A stretch of 47,016 nucleotides of DNA from an uncultured Clostridium sp. (GTDB taxonomy: Bacteria > Bacillota > Clostridia > Lachnospirales > Lachnospiraceae): NCBI GenBank assembly GCA_900542035.1, contig UQMJ01000023.1:1-47016 (forward strand). Reading direction: 5' to 3'. The position numbers and the translations under genes were made by a program. The notes beneath the pieces were generated by a model. That model searched no databases and was not told the DNA's origin. It worked only from the letters and a program-made list of their open reading frames with translations. Positions 14,662 to 23,455 of the stretch are shown piece after piece; positions within the stretch are counted from its first letter, which is position 1, and every line of letters starts with the position of its first letter.

Positions 14662-15969
14662 CTATTCTGCTAAAAAATCCGCTGCTATCTGATCGATATT
14701 TTCAATCAGTTCATCTGTCGTAATATTTCCTGCAAGCATTTCAGAAATGCCATTCTTCAGATCGGTCTGAATCGCGTTGGTAAATGCCTGGTATCCCCAT
14801 TCCTTACCTGGAATCTCGCTGCTTGCATTCAGTTCATTGGAGAAAATCTCAAAATACTCTGCGCCAAAGTCATAGTCTAACGCTTCATTTCCCTTTACCT
14901 GGGACAGATAGTAATTTTCCTTGCAGTAACGGGCATTCTGCTCTGGCTGGGAAATCCATTCGATAAACTCAGCAGCTTCCTTTTCAACGCCGGTTCCTGC
15001 AAACGCGCCCAGCCATTTTCCGCCAGGAACCGTTGCTCTTTCCGCATCTTTTGGAAGATAGGTTACGCCCCACTCAAAGTCTGTAATCTGATCTTTATAG
15101 TTTGCAATCATCCAGCTGCCTGCAAAATGGGTTGCTACCTGACCGGTACGGAACATCTCGTTGGGGTTCTCTGCTCCCAGCCATACAGAAGTCGGCATAA
15201 TACCGTCATCATGGAGTTTTTTAAACCAATCTAATGCTCTTCTCATTTCCGGAGAATTAATATTGGAAGCCGTCATGTCCTCATTTAATAAACTTCCTCC
15301 TGCCTGATACAGCAACGTCGAAAATCTTTGAACAGAATAATCAAATACCATGCCGTATTTGCAGTCGCTTCCTTCTATTACTTTCTTTAATGCCTCTTCA
15401 TACTCTTCCCAGGTCCAGATGTCTTCCTCTGACTGAGGTACTTCGACTCCTGCCTGTTCAAACGCCGTCTTGTTGTAGATAATGCCATTTGCGGTTACAT
15501 CCATAGGAGCTGCCAGGAATTTGCCGTCAAAATCCGTTCTCAGTCCAGTGCCAAAGTTGTTTTTAAAGGCTTCCGGATCCGATACGTACTCGTTTAAGTC
15601 GATTAACTGATTCTGGACTACGCCTAAATTGGTCAGTCTTGCCAGAGCCGGCTGTTCTCCTGCATTCAGCATATTTTTCAGCTTATTGTCTACGTCTGCA
15701 TACGGGACTTCAATCAGTTCAATCTTAATATCCGGATGAAGTTCCATATACTCCTCTGCCAGGCGCATAAAGGACTCTCCTTCTTTTCCATCGCTGAACC
15801 AGACTACATCCAGGGTCTTTACATCGCCGCTTGCCGCTTCTTCTTTTCCCGCTGTCTCCGCTGCTGTTTTGTCTGCTGCCGCCCCTGTTGTTTCCTGTCC
15901 TCCAGAGCATCCGGTAAGGGTTCCCAGTATCATGGCTCCTGCTAACATTCCTGCTAAAATCTTTCTCAT
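14662..15969 (-). CDS. Sugar ABC transporter solute-binding lipoprotein
   Basis: A 435-residue family-1 extracellular solute-binding protein. The lipoprotein signal MRKILAGMLAGAMILGTLTGC ends in the lipobox with Cys at 21, then a low-complexity Ala/Glu/Thr linker before the mature domain (DVVWFSDGKEGESFMRLAEEYMELHPDIKI). It captures oligosaccharides outside the cell for the two permeases encoded at 20515-22204. It is last in the operon, after the AraC regulator, and followed by a strong terminator. Substrate is inferred as an unsaturated or esterified uronate-containing oligosaccharide from the GH105 and CE15-like neighbours. Confidence 0.9.
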   Translation of the reverse strand: MRKILAGMLAGAMILGTLTGCSGGQETTGAAADKTAAETAGKEEAASGDVKTLDVVWFSDGKEGESFMRLAEEYMELHPDIKIELIEVPYADVDNKLKNMLNAGEQPALARLTNLGVVQNQLIDLNEYVSDPEAFKNNFGTGLRTDFDGKFLAAPMDVTANGIIYNKTAFEQAGVEVPQSEEDIWTWEEYEEALKKVIEGSDCKYGMVFDYSVQRFSTLLYQAGGSLLNEDMTASNINSPEMRRALDWFKKLHDDGIMPTSVWLGAENPNEMFRTGQVATHFAGSWMIANYKDQITDFEWGVTYLPKDAERATVPGGKWLGAFAGTGVEKEAAEFIEWISQPEQNARYCKENYYLSQVKGNEALDYDFGAEYFEIFSNELNASSEIPGKEWGYQAFTNAIQTDLKNGISEMLAGNITTDELIENIDQIAADFLAE

Positions 15970-15990
15970 AGTAATCTCCTCCTACTGTGA

Positions 15991-16899
15991 TTATTGATTG
16001 TTTTCTTTTTCTTTTGCATACTTTCCAGGCGTAATGCCAGTTATTTTTTTAAATGTAGAAATAAAATGACTGTCGCTGTTGTAAGAAAGTTCCATCGCCA
16101 CTTCCGTTACCGGCATTCCGCTGCTTAACATCTTTTTTGCAGCTATAATTTTCTGATTGGTAATGTACTGGTTCAGAGTAAACCCCGTTTCTTTTTTAAA
16201 GTAATGGCTCAGATAATACCGGTTCACATAAAAGACCTCTGCCAGATCATCCAACTCCAGTTTTTCATTAATGTGGCGCACAATGTATTTCTTTAGTTCC
16301 TCAATCCGGCTCCGGTAGGGAATCAGTCTGGTTTTACCCCCCCCCGCATTTTCAGCATAGCTTCCATCCTCGTAAACAGAAGCGGTCTTTACAAGGGTGT
16401 CAAACATCTCATTTAAGGTGTTCAGCAAATCCAGCACTGCAATCCTTGCATTGTTTTTGTTGTATATATTGGAGAAATCTTTGACTATGGTTTTCTCCAC
16501 ATTCTGCATCTTCTCTTCCACCAGTTTCAAGTTCTTCCCTGTCAGATGGAAATGATTGGTGTACTCTTCCTGGTATTCCTCAAACAGACTGGTAAAATTA
16601 AAACCAAAAGCTTCTGACAAAGGCGCGATACTTTCCGGTTCAAACATCAGCACATAACGCTTGTAGTCCTCGCCTTCCTTTCCTTCTGTCCGGTGGTACT
16701 CCGTACTGTTGATGAAAAAGATGTCTCCTGCTTTCGTATTGTAAATCCTGTTTTTTATTTCCAGAATTGCCCCGTCACACAGAAACAGGATAATTTCATA
16801 TTGTTTATGAAAATGAAATCCCTGCATCTTCCAGTTCTGGGTAGAACCATGGAAATAATATAATGATCCAAACTCTTCAAAAAACACCTTTTTCTTCAT
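15991..16899 (-). CDS. AraC-family transcriptional regulator with a G9 tract
   Basis: A 302-residue one-component regulator: an N-terminal cupin-like sensor (FHFHKQYEIILFLCDG, NTKAGDIFFINSTEYH) and a C-terminal double HTH (LDDLAEVFYVNRYYLSHYFKK and VTEVAMELSYNSDSHFISTFKK-ITGITPGKY). It presumably activates the surrounding polysaccharide operon on binding a sugar. Between the domains, at 16337-16345 (plus-strand C9), nine consecutive G's encode the Gly-Gly-Gly of NAGGGKTR. A single-base slip here would cut the protein before its HTH. The gene lies 7 bases after the GH105 stop and 21 bases before the binding-protein gene, so it is co-transcribed and could autoregulate. Confidence 0.9.
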   Translation of the reverse strand: MKKKVFFEEFGSLYYFHGSTQNWKMQGFHFHKQYEIILFLCDGAILEIKNRIYNTKAGDIFFINSTEYHRTEGKEGEDYKRYVLMFEPESIAPLSEAFGFNFTSLFEEYQEEYTNHFHLTGKNLKLVEEKMQNVEKTIVKDFSNIYNKNNARIAVLDLLNTLNEMFDTLVKTASVYEDGSYAENAGGGKTRLIPYRSRIEELKKYIVRHINEKLELDDLAEVFYVNRYYLSHYFKKETGFTLNQYITNQKIIAAKKMLSSGMPVTEVAMELSYNSDSHFISTFKKITGITPGKYAKEKENNQ

Positions 16900-16906
16900 T
16901 CAGCCG

Positions 16907-17980
16907 CTACCTTTCTGTCGTATATCTCATTGCTTCCTGCAGTGCCATAATCATCATCGCCTGCCCATATGTCATTGGACAGCATATAATATTTTTATAA
17001 AATTCTGCATTTTCTCCAATCGGTGTTCCATAGGATACATTTTTCACAACCCCTTTCTCATCAATATAATCCAGGAGATGAGAGAGCGCCTTCTGTACGG
17101 TATCTCCATACTCGTCCTTTGAAATCACACCTTTTCGGATGCCCTTCATCATTCCGCATAAGAAGCCGGCGCTGGCAGACAGTTCGATATAGGAACTGCT
17201 GTCGTTAATGACCGTATGCCACAATCCTTCTTCCGGATCCGCATACTTTTTCAGAGCCTTTACCTGATTTTCGTAAACGGTCAGGAAATGCCGCTTCAGC
17301 CCTGCGTCCAAATCCACCATTTCCATATAGTCCATAATGGCAACGGTGTACCAGCTGTTTCCTCTGCCCCACATGATTTCGCCGTAGTTGTTATTCCGGT
17401 CAAAATTGAATCCATGATAGAACAAACCTTCCTGCTTATTTAACAGATATTTGATGTGTAAAAGAAACTGGTAATTTGCCTCGTCTATGCAGTCCTTCCG
17501 GTTTAAAATCGCTCCTGCCCTTGCTAAAAACAGAACCGTCATAAACAGAGTGTCAATCAGAATCTCACCCTGATTCGGATTTTTGGTAATCATATGCTGG
17601 AAACAGCCGTCTCCGGTACGAATCAGGCCTTTTTCTTCCATAATCCAGGCTGTCCATTCCTTTATCAGATCCAGATATTCCTCTTTTCCTGTAATCTCAT
17701 ATATGTAGCTTAGCGTCAGCATCGGAGCTGTGGTATTGACATTCTTTTCCAGAATTCCTTCTTTTATCCGGTCGTCAAACCATTGAATCAGGAAGTTTAA
17801 AATCTTCTCATCTTTGCTGAATTCATAATATTTATACAGTCCATAAAGTCCAACTCCCTGGGGCCATTCCCAACAGTCTATGTCGATCAGACTAATAGGG
17901 AACTTTTCTTCAATCCCATTGTTTTTCATGGTCAGCATGGCGTCTGCAACCAGATTCAAACGATTTTCATAAACGCTCAT
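16907..17980 (-). CDS. GH105 unsaturated uronyl (rhamnogalacturonyl/glucuronyl) hydrolase
   Basis: A 357-residue cytoplasmic glycoside hydrolase of family 105 (YteR/RhgH type). It hydrates the delta-4,5-unsaturated uronic acid at the non-reducing end of oligosaccharides made by polysaccharide lyases. Family marks: DCWEWPQGVGLYGLY near the N-terminus, ILIDTLFMTVLFLARAG with the catalytic Asp, WGRGNSWYTVAIMDY, and SASAGFLCGM. Length is normal. It lies 4 bases after the 839-residue gene. Its presence says the imported substrate has already been cut by a lyase. GH88 is the main alternative; the WGRGNSWY motif favours GH105. Confidence 0.9.
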   Translation of the reverse strand: MSVYENRLNLVADAMLTMKNNGIEEKFPISLIDIDCWEWPQGVGLYGLYKYYEFSKDEKILNFLIQWFDDRIKEGILEKNVNTTAPMLTLSYIYEITGKEEYLDLIKEWTAWIMEEKGLIRTGDGCFQHMITKNPNQGEILIDTLFMTVLFLARAGAILNRKDCIDEANYQFLLHIKYLLNKQEGLFYHGFNFDRNNNYGEIMWGRGNSWYTVAIMDYMEMVDLDAGLKRHFLTVYENQVKALKKYADPEEGLWHTVINDSSSYIELSASAGFLCGMMKGIRKGVISKDEYGDTVQKALSHLLDYIDEKGVVKNVSYGTPIGENAEFYKNIICCPMTYGQAMMIMALQEAMRYTTER

Positions 17981-17984
17981 CTTT

Positions 17985-20504
17985 TTACTCTCCCTTCACT
18001 CGGATAGTTCCAGCCGGATCCATAGGATAATGATGAACCTTTTCTCCATTTACCAAAAGAGCCTGATCCGTTCCAATCACATAGTCCGTTCCGTTGTCCG
18101 TTACCTGTATGGTGCCGTCTTCTTTCCACTCAATCCCAATGTTCTGCATATCTTCAAAAACGTCTTCGATTTCTCCAGCTTCGTTTCGGGTCTGTACCTT
18201 TACTACCCAAATGTTCTTCCGCCCGCAGCTGACAAATTCCCTGCGGGCAGTTGGTCCGCAGCTGACCATGGACAGACTGTTTAAAGATTTCACTCCGATA
18301 TATCCCCCATCTTTTTCTACTACAATGGTATGTTCATCCCCATTGTACTGGTTAAATTCACTTAACGGAATATAGGCATGGGTATAATCAATCCGGTTTT
18401 CCTTCGGTGTATCAAATACCAGAATTGCCAGATTCTCATACTGGACTCCCAAAGGAAGTACGCTGTTTCCGGCCCAGAAATTCGGTCTTCCGCTGCCATA
18501 TGGGTGGGTTTCTCCTGGATGGTTGATAAATACCTGGGCTGTCTCATCAATAGTTGCCTGTAAAATGTGCTCCTGATAACCATTCTGAAACGGCTTAAAG
18601 CCAATGGCCGTAGAAAGCTGTACCTCGTTATTCTTGTATGTATAAAGGTTGGCGTGCTGTTCAAAGCCCTGGGTATTCTCAAAAATCAGGCTCTGACCTT
18701 CTTTTAAGGTAATATACTTTTTATATTCCGAAGGCGCTTCATAGTCGCCGCAGGCCACCGCCACATTTCCCATTCCGTTTCTTGCCAGGAAGCCTTCATT
18801 ATAGAAAAGATATAACAGGGCTGTGGTTCCCGCATTGTAGTTGCCCTTCATCTCTTTTTCATAGGTTCTTCCGAAGCTGGTCATTACCGCTCCTTTGTGA
18901 GCGTTGACTGCAAGGCTGTAGCTGACCATATCCAGGGCCTTTTTCGCCATTTCATGAAGCTTGTCTTCTTTATCGGTCACATTATAAATGGCAGCCAGTC
19001 CATGGACGTCAACCGGAATATAGGCGTTGGAATTCCATTCCGTAATGAACTCTCTGAAAAATTCTTCAAACCACTCTTCCAACAATTTTCTGCCTCTGGC
19101 GCTGACTTCGGCTCCAGACTTCCCGCTGTTGGTAAATACATCTTCTGGGAACAGACGGCCGGCCAGGTACTGGCAGGTATGGAACAGCAGGGCATGGTTT
19201 TCACTGAAGAACCACATAACGTCGTCTCCAGGCTCGTCAATCCAATACCGGTAATTTAAAGCGGCGTCTTTAATCACTGCTTTTACCTTATCGGACATCT
19301 CATCCTGATGTTTCAAATACGTGGTCAAAATGGTAGTAAAATGGAAGTCCGAGCAGTCCTGACGCTGGTTGACGCCTATGATTTCATCTAACAGCATCTG
19401 TTCGGCTTCTTCCAGATGGTACCCTTTTTCAAAATATGCTGCAGCCTTATAAGAATTTGGCACGCTATATTTTGCAATGGTATCTAATACGGTTTCTTTT
19501 CTCTTCCTCACATCCTCAGATCCATTGGTCAGAAATTCTTTCCACACAATCTGGTTGCCCAGCTTTCTCTTTAGTAAAACCGGCCCTTCCTGCAGGGCGA
19601 ATTCAAAAAAGTAAAATCCAGGAAGAATGTCTTTGGAATCCATCAGGAACAGTTTTTTCTCGTCTTTTTTCAGCTCATAAGAAAGCGCTGGGTCCTCGTC
19701 TTTCTCATGCTGCATTTTTTCTACCCACTCTCCGTTGGCAATGGACATCTTCAGCTGCTCCTGTTCCAAAAGATGGCCAGGCAGCGATAAAATGACCGGT
19801 TCGCTTATGTAAGTTTCCTTCTCAAAGCAGATATTGTCAAGGATTTTTTCATACCGGTATACCTGCTCCGTACATACCTCTTCCGGTACTGGAAGCTGGA
19901 TAGAAAGGTCCTGACCCCCTTGATATTTCAGGCGGAAATAGTAATCGGTATCCCGTTCTGCCAGATCATCCAGGCATAAAATCAGCTTATTTTCTCCTTT
20001 TTGCAGCGGAATCTTAATACTGGTGCGCTTTACCATATTTCTGGTAAATGGAATATAATCCGTTACAAACGCATCATTGTTCCAGATGGTAACACCGCCG
20101 CAGGTTTCCAGCTCAAATTCTGCCTCTTCTTCCTGCCCCGCGATTAAATCCGCAAAACAGTACGTCCTTAAATAGGTGGGGCAGAAATAAAATCCGGATT
20201 CCTCATAGCCGATATTTCCAAATGGGAAGTATACCTGCAACCCCTTTTTCTTTCCAAATACTTCTGCCGTCTCCCCTGCCGGTATCTGGCTGATGTCCAG
20301 GTAATCCGGCAATTTTTCCCGACGCGTTTCAATAAATTCTTTCCGGCATGGATTTTCGTGAATGGAAAATCCTTTCTTTAACCACTCGTTGACCCTGCCT
20401 TTTAAAATCGCTTTTTGAAAGGTCTGGGGTTCTGTAAACACCCCAGTGGTAATAAAGCGGTTTACATATCCTTCTTCTGATAACGAATATCTAAGTACGT
20501 TCAT
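17985..20504 (-). CDS. Unassigned large protein of the polysaccharide operon, possible (alpha/alpha) toroid lyase/hydrolase
   Basis: An 839-residue protein without a signal peptide, so intracellular. I cannot place it in a named family. The first ~300 residues are beta-rich with a carbohydrate-binding-like segment (GGVTIWNNDAFVTDY, about 135-150). Residues 330-620 are helical with W-F-F-S-E-N-H (431-437), LLFHTCQYLAGRLFPE, WNSNAYIPVDVHGLAAIYN and a GNYNAGTTALLYLF turn, the arrangement of (alpha/alpha) toroid lyases and hydrolases. The end is beta-sandwich-like. This toroid-plus-sandwich plan occurs in several polysaccharide lyase families and in heparinase II/III-like proteins. Position between the permeases and GH105 implies action on the same imported oligosaccharide. 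Start at 20504 follows AGGAG. Confidence 0.7.
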   Translation of the reverse strand: MNVLRYSLSEEGYVNRFITTGVFTEPQTFQKAILKGRVNEWLKKGFSIHENPCRKEFIETRREKLPDYLDISQIPAGETAEVFGKKKGLQVYFPFGNIGYEESGFYFCPTYLRTYCFADLIAGQEEEAEFELETCGGVTIWNNDAFVTDYIPFTRNMVKRTSIKIPLQKGENKLILCLDDLAERDTDYYFRLKYQGGQDLSIQLPVPEEVCTEQVYRYEKILDNICFEKETYISEPVILSLPGHLLEQEQLKMSIANGEWVEKMQHEKDEDPALSYELKKDEKKLFLMDSKDILPGFYFFEFALQEGPVLLKRKLGNQIVWKEFLTNGSEDVRKRKETVLDTIAKYSVPNSYKAAAYFEKGYHLEEAEQMLLDEIIGVNQRQDCSDFHFTTILTTYLKHQDEMSDKVKAVIKDAALNYRYWIDEPGDDVMWFFSENHALLFHTCQYLAGRLFPEDVFTNSGKSGAEVSARGRKLLEEWFEEFFREFITEWNSNAYIPVDVHGLAAIYNVTDKEDKLHEMAKKALDMVSYSLAVNAHKGAVMTSFGRTYEKEMKGNYNAGTTALLYLFYNEGFLARNGMGNVAVACGDYEAPSEYKKYITLKEGQSLIFENTQGFEQHANLYTYKNNEVQLSTAIGFKPFQNGYQEHILQATIDETAQVFINHPGETHPYGSGRPNFWAGNSVLPLGVQYENLAILVFDTPKENRIDYTHAYIPLSEFNQYNGDEHTIVVEKDGGYIGVKSLNSLSMVSCGPTARREFVSCGRKNIWVVKVQTRNEAGEIEDVFEDMQNIGIEWKEDGTIQVTDNGTDYVIGTDQALLVNGEKVHHYPMDPAGTIRVKGE

Positions 20505-20514
20505 CTCGTTCCTC

Positions 20515-21339
20515 CTAACCTTTTACGCCGCCGGCGGTCATTCCGCCGATAATGTATTTCTGAAGAGTGACAAATACAATCAGTACCGGAATCATGGAAA
20601 TTACAGACATTGCAAGCAGGCTGTTCCAGTCTACGGAAAACTCGCCGGAGAAGTTCGCCAGAGCAAGCTGCAGGGTATAGTGCTCTTTTCCGTTAATTAC
20701 AAGTTTCGGCCACAGATAATCGTTCCATCTCCACATAAAGGAGAAAATACAAAGTACGGAAACAACTGGCTTTGCAAGAGGAAGCATGACTCTTAAAAAG
20801 ATCTGAAGCTCTGATGCGCCGTCAATTCTGGCTGCTTCCATTAATTCATTGGGAATCGGCACATAATACTGGCGAACCAGGAATACTGCCGTCGGAGATG
20901 CGACTGCCGGAATAATCAGGCCCCATAAGTTGTCGTACAGGTTGGTTGCAACGATTACTTTGAAAATCGGAATCATGATTACTTCCAGAGGAATCATCAA
21001 AGTAACCATTACCATACCAAACAAAAGCTTTTCTCCTTTAAAATGGTACTTTGCAAACACATATCCTGCCATTACGTTTACCGCCACAGTAAGTACGGTC
21101 GCTGCTATGGCTACAAATACGGTATTTCCAAAATAGCGGACAAAATCGCCTTCTTTCAATGCCAGAATATAGTTGTCCAGGCTTGGATGCTTTCCAATCA
21201 GGGACGGAGGCCAGGTAAACAGTTCGCTTGCCGGCTTAAAGGAAGAACATACAATCCAGACAATAGGCATCAGAAAAATAAAACACAGGACTGCAAGAAG
21301 CAGATAAATTGCACCATGAGCCAATTTTTTAGTTTTCAT
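20515..21339 (-). CDS. Sugar ABC transporter permease, MalG/CUT1 type
   Basis: A 274-residue inner-membrane permease with six membrane segments and the EAA loop ELMEAARIDGASELQIFLRVMLPLAKP that docks the ATPase. N-terminus MKTKKLAHGAIYLLLAVLCF. The gene overlaps the preceding permease stop (21329) by 11 bases, indicating translational coupling. It pairs with the 291-residue permease and the lipoprotein at 14662-15969. No ATPase gene is nearby, so a shared MsmK/UgpC-type ATPase is likely. Confidence 0.92.
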   Translation of the reverse strand: MKTKKLAHGAIYLLLAVLCFIFLMPIVWIVCSSFKPASELFTWPPSLIGKHPSLDNYILALKEGDFVRYFGNTVFVAIAATVLTVAVNVMAGYVFAKYHFKGEKLLFGMVMVTLMIPLEVIMIPIFKVIVATNLYDNLWGLIIPAVASPTAVFLVRQYYVPIPNELMEAARIDGASELQIFLRVMLPLAKPVVSVLCIFSFMWRWNDYLWPKLVINGKEHYTLQLALANFSGEFSVDWNSLLAMSVISMIPVLIVFVTLQKYIIGGMTAGGVKG

Positions 21340-22204
21340 TCTCGCTTCCTCCTTTGTTTAATTTAAACTGTGCAATAGTCAGCGCTGCAAGAACTGCAAA
21401 TAGTACCATTGCCATGGCGCAGGCATATCCCATCTGGCTCTTTTCAAAGCCTGTCTCCTGAATGTACTGTACCATAAATTTCGTAGCGCCTGCCGGACCG
21501 CCTTTCGTTAACGCATATACCAGCGGATAGGTCTTGATAACCGTTACCGTGGAAAGTACCAGTACCAGAAGGCTGGTTGCCTTTAACAGCGGAAGGGTGA
21601 TAAATCTAAATTGCTGCCAGAAGCTGGCTCCGTCAATCTGGGCCGCCTCATAATAATCTCTGGGAATTGCTTCAATTCCAGCTACAAACATGACCATGTA
21701 ATAGCCTGCCAGACTCCAGACAGTAACAAATACAATTACACCCATGGCAATTTTCGGGTCGGTCAGCCACTTTACAGGAGACTTTCCTAATGTTGTAATC
21801 ATATAATTGATAACGCCAAAATCTTCGCCTAACAAAAATCTCCAGGATAAACCTACTACAATACTGGAAATCATGGTCGGCCAGTAAAATACTGCGCGGA
21901 AAAAATCGCTTCCTTTCACCTCTCTGGTCAGAAGAAGGGCCAGACCAAGGGCTGCCACATAGATTCCAGGAACTGCCATAGCAGTAAATGCAATTGTACG
22001 GGTAAATGCTCTCCAGAATGCCTTATCTCCTAAAAGTTTACTGTAGTTCTTAAGCCCCACAAACTCCTGGGGATTGATTCCATCCCATTTCATAAAAGAA
22101 ATCTTCAGTCCGTTCAGGGCCGGATAAAACAGAAACACACCGAAAATAACAATCATCGGAAGCAGCATCAGGTACGGAAATAATTTTCGCTCAAAAGATT
22201 TCAT
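21329..22204 (-). CDS. Sugar ABC transporter permease, MalF/CUT1 type
   Basis: A 291-residue inner-membrane permease, first gene of the operon. Six membrane segments; EAA loop DYYEAAQIDGASFWQQFRFITLPLL. The start at 22204 (MKSFERKLFPYLMLLPM) is chosen because AAGGAGG lies 8 bases upstream; an upstream in-frame ATG at 22273 has no site and adds a basic stretch that is probably not translated. Works with the permease at 20515-21339. Confidence 0.92.
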   Translation of the reverse strand: MKSFERKLFPYLMLLPMIVIFGVFLFYPALNGLKISFMKWDGINPQEFVGLKNYSKLLGDKAFWRAFTRTIAFTAMAVPGIYVAALGLALLLTREVKGSDFFRAVFYWPTMISSIVVGLSWRFLLGEDFGVINYMITTLGKSPVKWLTDPKIAMGVIVFVTVWSLAGYYMVMFVAGIEAIPRDYYEAAQIDGASFWQQFRFITLPLLKATSLLVLVLSTVTVIKTYPLVYALTKGGPAGATKFMVQYIQETGFEKSQMGYACAMAMVLFAVLAALTIAQFKLNKGGSENEN

Positions 22205-22228
22205 ATTCTTGTTCCTCCTTTTGTTCAC

Positions 22229-22234
22229 ATTATA
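22229..22234 (-). promoter_or_regulatory. Putative -10 box of the polysaccharide operon promoter
   Basis: TATAAT on the minus strand at 22229-22234, 25 bases before the start of the first permease gene. No -35 hexamer is recognisable 16-18 bases upstream, which fits an activator-dependent promoter, for example under the operon's own AraC regulator. Confidence 0.4.
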
Positions 22235-22328
22235 TCCTATATTCTTCCTGGTTTCTTGTTGTTTATAGTGCAATATTTACAGATTATTGCTGTGTTATTT
22301 TGCTTTTTAACTATTTCTGCATAAAAAT

Positions 22329-22363
22329 ATCGTGCTGCACGTCTGAAAATTGTGCAGCACGAT
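22329..22363. repeat. Perfect 12-bp inverted repeat in the divergent intergenic region
   Basis: ATCGTGCTGCAC (22329-22340) and GTGCAGCACGAT (22352-22363) are exact reverse complements with an 11-base spacer. Read on the minus strand the hairpin is followed by ATTTTTAT and looks like an intrinsic terminator or attenuator ahead of the polysaccharide operon. Read as DNA it could be an operator between the two divergent promoters. Confidence 0.75.
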
Positions 22364-22387
22364 ACTCTGACTTTTCTCCATTTTCAG

Positions 22388-22416
22388 TTGAACTTCCGGC
22401 CGTTTCCATGTATGAT
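22388..22416 (+). promoter_or_regulatory. Promoter of the small-multidrug-export-like gene
   Basis: TTGAAC (22388-22393), 17 bases, TATGAT (22411-22416), 38 bases before the start codon at 22455. Confidence 0.7.
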
Positions 22417-22454
22417 AGAAAGGACTATTTTTTTAGAAAGAGGATTGTTTATTT

Positions 22455-22964
22455 ATGGTAGACGCGATTGTACAATGGTTCACAGCCAATCTCTCTGGTT
22501 TCATGGCAAAAGAAGTAATTGTCTTTATTATTTCCATGATTCCAATCCTGGAACTTCGAGGCGGCCTTCTGGCAGCATCTCCAGCCCTGTTAAACGTTCC
22601 GATTCTCACTGCGATTCCGCTGTGCATAATCGGAAACATTCTCCCTGTTCCGTTTATCCTGCTGCTCATCAACAAGATTTTAGAATGGATGGAGCACGTC
22701 AACCTGTTTCGTCCCGTTGCTTTATGGCTGAAAAATAAAGCCATGAGCAAGAAAGATCAGATTGAGAAATACGAATTCTGGGGACTGGTGCTGTTTGTAG
22801 GCATTCCCCTTCCAGGAACCGGAGCATGGACCGGCGCTCTCATTGCCTCCCTGCTTCACATGAAAATCCGGAAATCCTTCCCTGCCATCTGCCTGGGTAT
22901 TTTAATCGCTACTGTGATTATGTCTATTTTATCCTATGGCGTGTTAGGCGTACTGTTCGGATAA
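22455..22964 (+). CDS. COG2426-type small multidrug export / DedA-like membrane protein
   Basis: A 169-residue membrane protein with about five hydrophobic segments. It has the ELRGGLLAASPALLNVPI motif after the first helix and GIPLPGTGAWTGALIASLL in the third, both typical of the COG2426 'putative small multi-drug export' family. The PGTGAWTG loop resembles the re-entrant loop of SNARE-associated DedA/VTT proteins that move lipids. Substrate unknown. Start at 22455 with GAGGA. It stands alone, convergent with the zinc-ribbon gene, only 2 bases between stops. Confidence 0.85.
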   Translation: MVDAIVQWFTANLSGFMAKEVIVFIISMIPILELRGGLLAASPALLNVPILTAIPLCIIGNILPVPFILLLINKILEWMEHVNLFRPVALWLKNKAMSKKDQIEKYEFWGLVLFVGIPLPGTGAWTGALIASLLHMKIRKSFPAICLGILIATVIMSILSYGVLGVLFG

Positions 22965-22966
22965 AA

Positions 22967-23434
22967 TTACGGCTCTTCAAACATCGTTTCTTCTGACGGG
23001 TCTTGATTTAGGGGCGTTTCCAGCTGAAGCATAGCTTCGGCCGGAGACGCCTCTTCTTTTTGGATTTTTGCGCCGCATTTGCTGCAAAAGGCCGCTTCCT
23101 TTTCTGCTTTTGCACCGCAGGAAGGACAAGTAACGGTTTCTTCTGACGGGCCCAGTTTTTCTTCCAGTTTTTCAATCCTGGCCAGCAGAATCTCAATGCC
23201 GCGAATCAGTTCTTCTTCTGGATGGTTTTCTTTTTCTGCCCGTTTTCCCTTAGAAGTTTCAAAATACCATTTTCCAAGAGCTGCATACAGTTCTTTCAGA
23301 CGGCCTTTTTCCGTTCCAATCTGGGCGCGGAGCTGGACGTTTTCGGTTACTTCCCTGGCCTTTTTTGCCGCTTCCTCTCCTGTAACCGCAATGGTTCTTC
23401 CTACTTTTTCAAATAACGCATCCATGTTCATCAT
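22967..23434 (-). CDS. Zinc-ribbon protein with coiled coil
   Basis: A 155-residue soluble protein. Residues 1-95 form an acidic coiled coil (GTEKGRLKELYAALGKWYF, LLARIEKLEEKLG). It ends in a zinc ribbon with two CxxC knuckles, TCPSCGAKAEKEAAFCSKCGAK, then a Glu-rich tail. Similar proteins are common in Firmicutes and have no fixed function; many are thought to be adaptor or stress proteins. Start at 23434 follows AAGGAGG; two further Mets lie within four codons. Confidence 0.8.
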   Translation of the reverse strand: MMNMDALFEKVGRTIAVTGEEAAKKAREVTENVQLRAQIGTEKGRLKELYAALGKWYFETSKGKRAEKENHPEEELIRGIEILLARIEKLEEKLGPSEETVTCPSCGAKAEKEAAFCSKCGAKIQKEEASPAEAMLQLETPLNQDPSEETMFEEP

Positions 23435-23455
23435 CTTGTCCTCCTTGTGAAAGCT

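Noticed and set aside
22205..22273. Longer start of the first polysaccharide permease
   Set aside because: The region holds the -10 box and the AAGGAGG site of the shorter start.
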